Of a stretch of DNA of 12,004 nt, positions 1-4,965 are shown piece after piece (within the stretch, counting starts at the first letter, position 1; every line of letters starts with the position of its first letter). The stretch covers positions 1 to 12,004 of the forward strand of contig DASWTW010000281.1 in NCBI GenBank assembly GCA_036401895.1, in the 5' to 3' direction. The translations under genes and the position numbers were made by a program. The notes under the pieces are model-generated. The model worked only from the letters and a program-made list of their open reading frames with translations. It ran no database searches and was not told the origin of the DNA. The stretch is from LB3-1 sp036401895. Lineage in GTDB: Bacteria; Chloroflexota; Chloroflexia; Chloroflexales; Kallotenuaceae.

Positions 1-1023
1 CGACTCGCGCACAATCAGGTTGGTGCCGACGGTAATACCCTGCGGCGGCTGCTGATCACCCTTGATCCGCGCCATCAAGCGCTGCACGCCGATGCGGCCC
101 AGGCTGCGCGGATGATTATGGATCGTCGTCAGCGGCGGACGAATCAGCCGCATCGGCGCCAGGTCGTCGAAGCCCACAATCGAGATGTCGTCGGGCACGC
201 GCAGGTTGAAATCGGCGAGCTGCTCGATGACAAAGGCCGCGTAGGCGTCGTGCGCGCAGAAAAACGCCGTCGGGCGCGGCTGCTGCGCCAGAATCTCGCG
301 CAGCATGGCCGAGATCGCGGGCCGCTCCCAGACCACTTCGATCGGCTCCAGCGGCTGGATACCCGCGCGCAGACAGGCCGTGTGATAGCCGCGATAGCGC
401 TCGGCAAAGCTCGGCGCGCTCAAGATGCCGGCCACCATCGCGATATGCTGATGGCCCAGCTCGATCAGGTGCCGCGTTACCAGAAAGCCGCCACCGAAAT
501 CGTCGGCCATCACCGAGTCGTAGGGCTGGCCCGGAATCACGTTGTCGACCAGCACGATCGGTCGCCCGACCTCGGCGGCCACGCGATCGACCAGCTCAGG
601 CGCGTAGGCTCCGACCAGCAGCACGCCGCCGAGATCGGGATCTTGCAGCGCCGAGGGCAGCGGCAGATGCTCCGCAAAGCCATGCTGCAACACCGTAAAG
701 CTCAGCCGGGCCTTGCGCTCGCCGCACTCTTGCTCGGCGCCGCCCAGCACCTCGCCATAAAACGGATTGGCCGTCACCGGATGATCGCCGGTATCGGGCA
801 TAACAAAGACCAGACGGCTAATGCCGGGCTGCTCCGCGCGGGCGACACGCGGCGTATGCACATAGTTCAGCTCACGCGCCGCAGCCAGCACGCGCTCGCG
901 GGTTTCGCGGGGAATGCTTTCGTCACCACGGAGGGCCAGCGATACCGTCGTTGGCGAGAGCTGGGCCCGTTCCGCGACCATCCGAATGTTGGGTTTGAGC
1001 CGCGAAGATGAGTCCGCCGCCAT
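1..1023 (-). CDS. LacI-family transcriptional regulator (3' end cut by window edge)
   Basis: This is a DNA-binding sugar-responsive repressor; 341 residues are visible and only the last few are probably missing, since LacI proteins usually run 330-350 residues. Residues 12-33 form the N-terminal helix-turn-helix, with recognition helix TTVSLALRG. A hinge follows to about residue 66, then a periplasmic-binding-protein-like effector domain containing FDDLAPM and PPLTTI near the C-terminus. The ATG at 1023 is preceded by AAGGG with a 7-nt spacer, and an in-frame TGA lies just upstream, so no longer start is possible. The gene is divergent from the sugar-transport operon and very probably represses it through the operators at 1151-1163 and 1219-1231. 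The effector is likely a xyloglucan-derived oligosaccharide, inferred only from the GH74 neighbour. Oddity: the hinge lacks the leucine of the usual ARxL motif (here ARAE). Family assignment is certain; the effector is not. Confidence 0.93.
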   Translation of the reverse strand, partial: MAADSSSRLKPNIRMVAERAQLSPTTVSLALRGDESIPRETRERVLAAARELNYVHTPRVARAEQPGISRLVFVMPDTGDHPVTANPFYGEVLGGAEQECGERKARLSFTVLQHGFAEHLPLPSALQDPDLGGVLLVGAYAPELVDRVAAEVGRPIVLVDNVIPGQPYDSVMADDFGGGFLVTRHLIELGHQHIAMVAGILSAPSFAERYRGYHTACLRAGIQPLEPIEVVWERPAISAMLREILAQQPRPTAFFCAHDAYAAFVIEQLADFNLRVPDDISIVGFDDLAPMRLIRPPLTTIHNHPRSLGRIGVQRLMARIKGDQQPPQGITVGTNLIVRES

Positions 1024-1038
1024 AGTTCAACCCTTGCC

Positions 1039-1074
1039 CTTTCAAATCGGCTGCCGCATGAGCGGATTTGAAAG
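1039..1074 (-). promoter_or_regulatory. stem-loop in lacI-type gene 5' leader
   Basis: A perfect 10-bp inverted repeat (CTTTCAAATC at 1039-1048, GATTTGAAAG at 1065-1074) encloses a 16-nt loop. In the regulator's mRNA it would lie about 3 nt before the AAGGG ribosome-binding site and would partly include an upstream AAAGGG. It could modulate translation of the regulator, or be a DNA operator. No function can be assigned from sequence alone. Confidence 0.5.
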
Positions 1075-1116
1075 CAAAATACGGCCACTTCGATCGATTC
1101 TTCTGGACTACCTCTG

Positions 1117-1145
1117 ATTGTACAGTTGACAGATGGGCATGTCAA
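1117..1145 (-). promoter_or_regulatory. promoter of the LacI-type regulator gene
   Basis: On the minus strand the -35 is TTGACA (plus-strand 1140-1145), followed by exactly 17 nt and the -10 TACAAT (plus-strand 1117-1122), one mismatch from sigma-70/SigA consensus. The predicted transcript start is near 1110, giving a leader of about 87 nt before the ATG at 1023. Confidence 0.75.
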
Positions 1146-1147
1146 CT
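1124..1147. repeat. 8-bp inverted repeat spanning divergent -35 elements
   Basis: AGTTGACA (1124-1131) and TGTCAACT (1140-1147) are perfectly inverted around an 8-nt spacer. The left arm carries a plus-strand TTGACA and the right arm a minus-strand TTGACA, so the dyad may simply reflect two divergent -35 boxes, or be a further operator. Confidence 0.55.
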
Positions 1148-1154
1148 ATATGTT
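1126..1154 (+). promoter_or_regulatory. possible upstream promoter of the transport operon
   Basis: TTGACA (1126-1131) is followed by a 17-nt spacer and TATGTT (1149-1154). The -10 is weaker than that of the downstream promoter at 1170-1198. The upstream LacI-type operator (1151-1163) would overlap this -10. Confidence 0.4.
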
Positions 1155-1163
1155 TAGTAAATA
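1151..1163. promoter_or_regulatory. LacI-type operator, upstream copy
   Basis: TGTTTAGTAAATA is an imperfect odd-centred dyad (TTTA-G-TAAA core). It matches the reverse complement of the second site (1219-1231) at 12 of 13 positions. Its centre is 68 bp from the other centre, and it lies just upstream of the -35 elements of both the regulator and the main operon promoters. Repeated near-identical dyads beside a LacI gene are the usual sign of its own operator. Confidence 0.7.
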
Positions 1164-1169
1164 CACTAC

Positions 1170-1198
1170 TTGACAGTGTACTGTACATAGCGTATATT
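1170..1198 (+). promoter_or_regulatory. main promoter of the sugar-transport/GH74 operon
   Basis: Consensus -35 TTGACA (1170-1175), a 17-nt spacer, then TATATT (1193-1198), one mismatch from TATAAT. The start would be near 1205, leaving a leader of about 215 nt. An 11-bp dyad, TGTAC-T-GTACA (1177-1187), sits inside the spacer, and a LacI-type operator lies about 14-26 nt downstream of the predicted start, a classical repressing position. Confidence 0.8.
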
Positions 1199-1204
1199 CA
1201 CTTT

Positions 1205-1419
1205 ATATACAATTTACTTGTTTACTAAACAAACAGTAACAAGGAGGGCTCAGGCGAATCTCGTAGAGCTGCGGCCGGCAGCGTGTGAGCGACCAATCCT
1301 GCTTTCCTCAAGCTACTTCAGGATTGCTCACATCCACCCGCCGTCGCACACGGCAACACTCCTACTCGTACGTCAGAAGCGATGCGCAACTTAATATGCT
1401 CCAAGGAGGAGCCAGTGCT
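1205..1419 (+). promoter_or_regulatory. structured 5' leader of the transport operon
   Basis: The predicted untranslated leader holds three successive stem-loops. The first is GCTGC/GCAGC (1268-1282). The second is larger: TGTGAGC (1284-1290) pairs with GCTCACA (1326-1332), and AATCCTG (1295-1301) pairs with CAGGATT (1319-1325), with a 4-nt bulge between. The third is GCCGT/ACGGC (1340-1354). An AAGGAGG at 1241-1247 has no start codon within reach and is apparently orphaned. The working ribosome-binding site is AAGGAGG at 1403-1409. No known riboswitch class is recognised, and no T-run follows any stem. Confidence 0.5.
1219..1231. promoter_or_regulatory. LacI-type operator, downstream copy
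   Basis: TGTTTACTAAACA is a perfect dyad around a single central C. It lies immediately downstream of the predicted operon transcription start, so a bound repressor would block promoter clearance. Unlike the classical LacI/PurR consensus it has no central CpG and an odd number of bases. Confidence 0.75.
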
Positions 1420-2823
1420 ATGAAAAAGCAACCGCGCCAGGTCGTTCGACCGTTTTCCAAGCACACAATGCTTGGAGTCTGCACGATTCTGCTCCTGACT
1501 CTGATAACCGCGTGCGGCTCGCCCGCTCCGGCAGCCAATACCGGAGCATCGGCGGCTCCCGCCAGCCATGCATCGGCCGCCGCCTCACCCGCCGCCTCGA
1601 CCAGCACATCTGGCAACGCCGCATCCGGCAGCCCCACGACGATCAACTGGATCATCTGGGCCGACGACATCGCCAACGATAAAAACCTGAACGCCGAAGT
1701 CAAACTGTTCAACGACTCGCACCCTGACGTGCAGGTAAAGCTGATCGGCGCGACCTGGAACGACTACACGCCCAAGATCCAGGCGATGACCGCCGCCGGT
1801 ACGCCGCCGGATGTGATCTCGATCCAGAGCGAGGCCGATTTTGTTTCCAAAGGCTTTATGCTGCCGCTGGACGATCTGATCAAGCAGGAAAGCCTGGACA
1901 CCAATCGCTTCTTCCCCGGCGCGCTCACACCGGCCTACGACGGCAAAATCTACGGCCTGCGCCACGACAACGCCTACTGGATGCTCTACTATAACAAAGA
2001 TCTGTTTGACGCCGCCGGTGTTGCGTATCCGCCCGCCGAAGGCTACACGATCGATCAGTTTATGGAAACGGCGTGCAAGCTGTCCAAGGCCGATCAAGGC
2101 CAGTGGGGCATGCATAACCTGCACTGGCTGAACGGCATTCTGGCGCAGCAGCAAGGCATGCCCTACCTTGAGATGGTCGACGGCGTGCCGCAGTATCGCA
2201 TCGACGATCCCCAGACGCTGGCCTTCTACCAGAAAGTCGCCGATTTCATCAACAAGCAGAACTGCCAGCCGACCGCCGATCAAAGCACCTCACTGGGCGG
2301 CGCCGATCCATTCCTGGCCGGCAAGGCGGCGATGTCGTTCAACGGCAACTGGGGCTTCGGCAACGTCAAAGAGAACGCCAAGTTCAACTGGGATGTCGCG
2401 CCGATCCCTGGAGTCAAGCAGCCCAACGTCGGCATGAAGATCGGCATCGCCGCGACCAGCCAGAATCAAGCTGCCGCCTGGACTTTCCTCAAGTGGCTGA
2501 CCTACGAGCCCGAGGCGACGCGCTTCCGCTCCGAGCACGGCATGGGCCAGCCCGCGATCAACGATCAGCAGGCCGTCGATACGTTCCTGAACGGTCCGGT
2601 CTCGCCCGCAGGTCTGCCGAAGGTCTTCGAGGCGCTCTCGAAGCCCGAGAACACGCTGACTGTGCTGGACGTGCCTGGTGCTTCCGAGGCCAACAACATT
2701 ATCAATCCGGTGTCGGATGAGGTGATGAACGGCCAGAGCCAGGCCGCCGATGTGATCCCGGCAGCAGTGCCCCAGGCCAATGAGATCCTGGCCGAGAGTT
2801 GGAAGAAGGCCAACGGCCAGTAG
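1420..2823 (+). CDS. ABC transporter sugar-binding lipoprotein (family 1)
   Basis: This is the extracellular substrate-binding subunit of a CUT1-type carbohydrate importer, 467 residues. A basic N-terminus and hydrophobic segment (about 17-31) end in the lipobox LITAC, so Cys32 should be lipidated and anchor the protein outside the membrane. Residues 33-74 are an Ala/Ser/Pro/Thr-rich flexible tether. The binding fold starts near INWIIWADD and shows family-1 features such as AAGTPPDVISI and LPLDDL. The ATG at 1420 is chosen because it has AAGGAGG upstream (10-nt spacer) and gives a proper signal peptide. An in-frame GTG at 1285 lies in a leader stem-loop without a ribosome-binding site. As first gene of the operon it is followed by two permeases and a GH74 xyloglucanase, so xyloglucan oligosaccharides are the inferred ligand. 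Other oligosaccharides cannot be excluded. Confidence 0.93.
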   Translation: MKKQPRQVVRPFSKHTMLGVCTILLLTLITACGSPAPAANTGASAAPASHASAAASPAASTSTSGNAASGSPTTINWIIWADDIANDKNLNAEVKLFNDSHPDVQVKLIGATWNDYTPKIQAMTAAGTPPDVISIQSEADFVSKGFMLPLDDLIKQESLDTNRFFPGALTPAYDGKIYGLRHDNAYWMLYYNKDLFDAAGVAYPPAEGYTIDQFMETACKLSKADQGQWGMHNLHWLNGILAQQQGMPYLEMVDGVPQYRIDDPQTLAFYQKVADFINKQNCQPTADQSTSLGGADPFLAGKAAMSFNGNWGFGNVKENAKFNWDVAPIPGVKQPNVGMKIGIAATSQNQAAAWTFLKWLTYEPEATRFRSEHGMGQPAINDQQAVDTFLNGPVSPAGLPKVFEALSKPENTLTVLDVPGASEANNIINPVSDEVMNGQSQAADVIPAAVPQANEILAESWKKANGQ

Positions 2824-2839
2824 GCCGACTGTGGCGACG

Positions 2840-2869
2840 GGGAAGGCTGCCCATGTGCTCAGCCTTCCC
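2840..2869 (+). promoter_or_regulatory. intercistronic stem-loop (attenuator or mRNA stabiliser)
   Basis: A perfect 10-bp inverted repeat (GGGAAGGCTG / CAGCCTTCCC) with a 10-nt loop lies 17 nt after the binding-protein stop. No T-run follows, so it is not a classical terminator. Such stem-loops after binding-protein genes commonly protect the upstream message from 3' exonucleases and give the binding protein higher expression than the permeases, as known for malE-malF. Confidence 0.65.
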
Positions 2870-2915
2870 TGCAACCTGATCGCCGCGCCCGCCGTGCAGA
2901 CACAAGGACCGTTCT

Positions 2916-3893
2916 ATGGCTACGATCAATAATCGCAATGCTGTGACCGCCGCCGGCACCAAGCAGCGGCGCGGCCGGCCTCGGATGTCGGCGCTGGCGC
3001 GGCGTGAGGCGATAGCTGCCTACCTGTTCACTGCGCCCTTCGCGATCGGCTTTCTGCTCTTCACCGCCTTTCCGATGCTGTTTTCGCTCTACATGAGCTT
3101 CCACGATTGGAACATCACCAGCCCGCCGGTGTGGGTCGGCACCGAAAACTACGCGCGCATCTTCGACGATCCGCTGGTGCGCACCTCGGCCTATAACACG
3201 CTCTACTACGTGCTCTTCAGCGTGCCGATCGGCCTGGCGCTGAGCTTCGCGCTGGCGATGCTGCTCAATCAGCGCGTGCGCGGCGAGGGCATCTGGCGCA
3301 CATTGTTTTATCTGCCCTCGGTCGTGCCCGCCGTCGCGACGACGATTCTGTGGATGTTTATCTTCAACACCGACTTCGGCCTGCTGAACTCGGTGCTCGT
3401 GCCGCTGGGCATCCAAAAGATCAAGTGGCTCGGCGACCCGTCGTTTACCAAGCCCTCGCTGATCATTATGAGCCTGTGGGGCGCGGGCGGCGGCACGGTG
3501 ATCTTTCTGGCCGCGCTCAAGAACGTGCCGATGGAGCTGTACGAGGCCGCCACCATCGACGGCGCGAACGCCTGGCATCGCTTCCGGCACATCACGATCC
3601 CGATGGTCTCGCCGGCGCTCTTCTTCCAGCTGATCATCAGCGTGATCGGCACGTTGCAGATCTTCACCCAGGCGTATGTGCTGGTCGGCCGCAACTCGAC
3701 CTCGTTCGGCGGTGTGCGCAACTCGCTGTTGTTTTTCGTGCCCTATCTTTATCAGAATGCCTTTCGGTTCTTCAAGCTCGGCTATGCCTCGGCGCTGGCG
3801 TGGGTCTTGTTCATTGTGATCTTGGTAATCACGCTGATTCAGTTCAAAACTCTGGGCAGCCGCGTGTATTACGAGTTCGATCAGCGGAGGTAA
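2916..3893 (+). CDS. ABC sugar transporter permease (MalF-like)
   Basis: This is an inner-membrane permease of a CUT1 carbohydrate importer, 325 residues. After a short basic cytoplasmic N-terminus, six membrane segments can be read, roughly at 33-60, 95-125, 130-155, 183-205, 235-260 and 288-315. The cytoplasmic EAA loop that docks the ATPase starts at Glu210-Ala211-Ala212, with the conserved Gly216, and continues to the ITIP sequence before the fifth segment. The ATG at 2916 has AAGGA 7 nt upstream. It pairs with the permease that starts 4 nt after its stop, and the binding protein upstream supplies substrate. No ATPase gene follows, which is common in CUT1 loci that use a shared MsmK/MalK-like ATPase. 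Family membership is clear; sugar specificity is inferred from context. Confidence 0.93.
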   Translation: MATINNRNAVTAAGTKQRRGRPRMSALARREAIAAYLFTAPFAIGFLLFTAFPMLFSLYMSFHDWNITSPPVWVGTENYARIFDDPLVRTSAYNTLYYVLFSVPIGLALSFALAMLLNQRVRGEGIWRTLFYLPSVVPAVATTILWMFIFNTDFGLLNSVLVPLGIQKIKWLGDPSFTKPSLIIMSLWGAGGGTVIFLAALKNVPMELYEAATIDGANAWHRFRHITIPMVSPALFFQLIISVIGTLQIFTQAYVLVGRNSTSFGGVRNSLLFFVPYLYQNAFRFFKLGYASALAWVLFIVILVITLIQFKTLGSRVYYEFDQRR

Positions 3894-3897
3894 TGCC

Positions 3898-4770
3898 ATG
3901 CAGCTGACCAGACCGCAGCCCGTGACCACAGCCGCACCGCGCATCTCGCGCACGCTGCGGCAGCTCCCGATCTACGCCGTGCTGACCGGCTTCAGCATCG
4001 TCTTTTTGATCCCGTTCTACTGGCTTCTGCTCAGCTCGGTCAAGCAGGAAAGCCAGATCTTTAGCTGGCCGCCGACCTGGGTTCCCGATCCGTTCTGGCC
4101 GCAAAATTACGCGCGCATGTTTGAGCTGGTGCCGATGACGACCTATCTCGCCAATACGCTCAAAGTCACCGCGTTCGGTGTCACCGGCACCGTCCTCACG
4201 TCGGCGCTGGTCGGCTATGGCTTTGCCCGGCTGCGCGCGCCCGGCCTCAATATTCTGTTCGGCATCTGTCTGGCAACGCTGATGCTGCCCTCGCAGGTGA
4301 CAATGATTCCGGTCTTTCTGATCTTCAGCCGGCTCGGCTGGATCGATACGCATCTGCCGCTGTGGGTGCCGGCCTGGTTCGGCGGTGGCGCGTGGAATAT
4401 CTTTTTGTTCCGCCAGTTCTTCGCGTCGATTCCGCGCGAGCTGGAGGAGGCGGCCATGCTCGACGGCGCCGGCCGGCTGCATATTTTCTGGCGCATCATT
4501 CTGCCCAACTCCAAGGCCGTGCTGGCCGTGGTGACGGTCTTCGCGATCCAGGGCTTCTGGACCGATATTTTCAACCCGGTGATCTACCTCAACACGCGCG
4601 AGAACTATACGCTGGCGCTGGGCGTGACGAATATGATCGGCGCGCAGGTGACGCGCTTCGGCCCGCTGATGGCCGCCTCGGTGCTGATGACTGTGCCGAT
4701 GATCCTGCTCTACTTTTTTGTACAGCGCTACATCGCCGAGGGTGTGGTGATGAGCGGCGTCAAAGGCTAG
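3898..4770 (+). CDS. ABC sugar transporter permease (MalG-like)
   Basis: This is the second transmembrane subunit of the CUT1 importer, 290 residues. Six hydrophobic segments lie at about 23-47, 83-112, 118-147, 152-175, 205-230 and 258-280. The EAA motif begins at Glu184-Ala185-Ala186 with Gly190, followed by the IILP sequence that completes the ATPase-docking loop. Its GGAGG (3886-3890) overlaps the end of the preceding permease, the gap between the genes is 4 nt, and the two are surely co-translated. It would heterodimerise with the MalF-like subunit and carry oligosaccharide delivered by the lipoprotein. The spacing to the next gene is larger (195 nt) and contains a repeat-bounded insert. 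No anomalies are seen within the coding region. Confidence 0.93.
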   Translation: MQLTRPQPVTTAAPRISRTLRQLPIYAVLTGFSIVFLIPFYWLLLSSVKQESQIFSWPPTWVPDPFWPQNYARMFELVPMTTYLANTLKVTAFGVTGTVLTSALVGYGFARLRAPGLNILFGICLATLMLPSQVTMIPVFLIFSRLGWIDTHLPLWVPAWFGGGAWNIFLFRQFFASIPRELEEAAMLDGAGRLHIFWRIILPNSKAVLAVVTVFAIQGFWTDIFNPVIYLNTRENYTLALGVTNMIGAQVTRFGPLMAASVLMTVPMILLYFFVQRYIAEGVVMSGVKG

Positions 4771-4965
4771 GAGAGAACCCAGAACCTAGAACCCAGAACC
4801 TAGAACCGGGAAAGTACCTCCGATCCCCTCGCCTGCGGCAACCGAGGCGGAGGCCCGCCGAGGTTCGGGGAAGGGGTGCTGAACGAAGTGACGCGGGGTG
4901 AGGGCCTTGTTCTTTGTTCTTTATCGGAGCGCCCCCCGTTTGCTTGTGACAAAGGAGACACACGT
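4771..4965 (+). repeat. repeat-bounded intergenic spacer, possibly a small dispersed element
   Basis: Five tandem heptamers of the form AGAACCN (4774-4808) open the spacer, directly after the permease stop. Two tandem TTGTTCT heptamers (4907-4920) lie near its end, in inverted relation (AGAAC versus GTTCT). Between them is a GC-rich, partly self-complementary stretch with CCTCG/CGAGG and CCCCT/AGGGG arms. The layout resembles a small non-coding repeat element of the REP or MITE kind inserted in the operon. The GH74 ribosome-binding site, AAAGGAG, lies at 4951-4957. No clear promoter is visible here. Confidence 0.45.

Noticed and set aside
112..1011. Plus-strand open frame of 299 codons over the regulator
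   Set aside because: The opposite strand encodes an unmistakable LacI-family protein; the plus-strand translation is Arg/His-rich and featureless.
1285..1419. GTG start at 1285 adding 45 residues to the binding protein
   Set aside because: The codon lies in a leader stem without a ribosome-binding site, and the extension would bury the lipoprotein signal peptide; the ATG at 1420 has AAGGAGG.
1585..2283. Minus-strand open frame of 232 codons antisense to the binding protein
   Set aside because: Composition is typical of antisense reading of a GC-rich gene, and no ribosome-binding site or known motif is seen.
2859..3953. Long minus-strand open frame (364 codons) antisense to the first permease
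   Set aside because: It is a shadow of the GC-rich permease gene. Its translation is Arg/His/Gln-rich with no domain, while the plus strand has clear membrane segments and an EAA motif.
4876..4965. Upstream in-frame start for the GH74 gene
   Set aside because: It would add 30 residues ahead of a well-formed signal peptide and lies in the repeat-bounded spacer; the ATG at 4966 has AAAGGAG at good distance.
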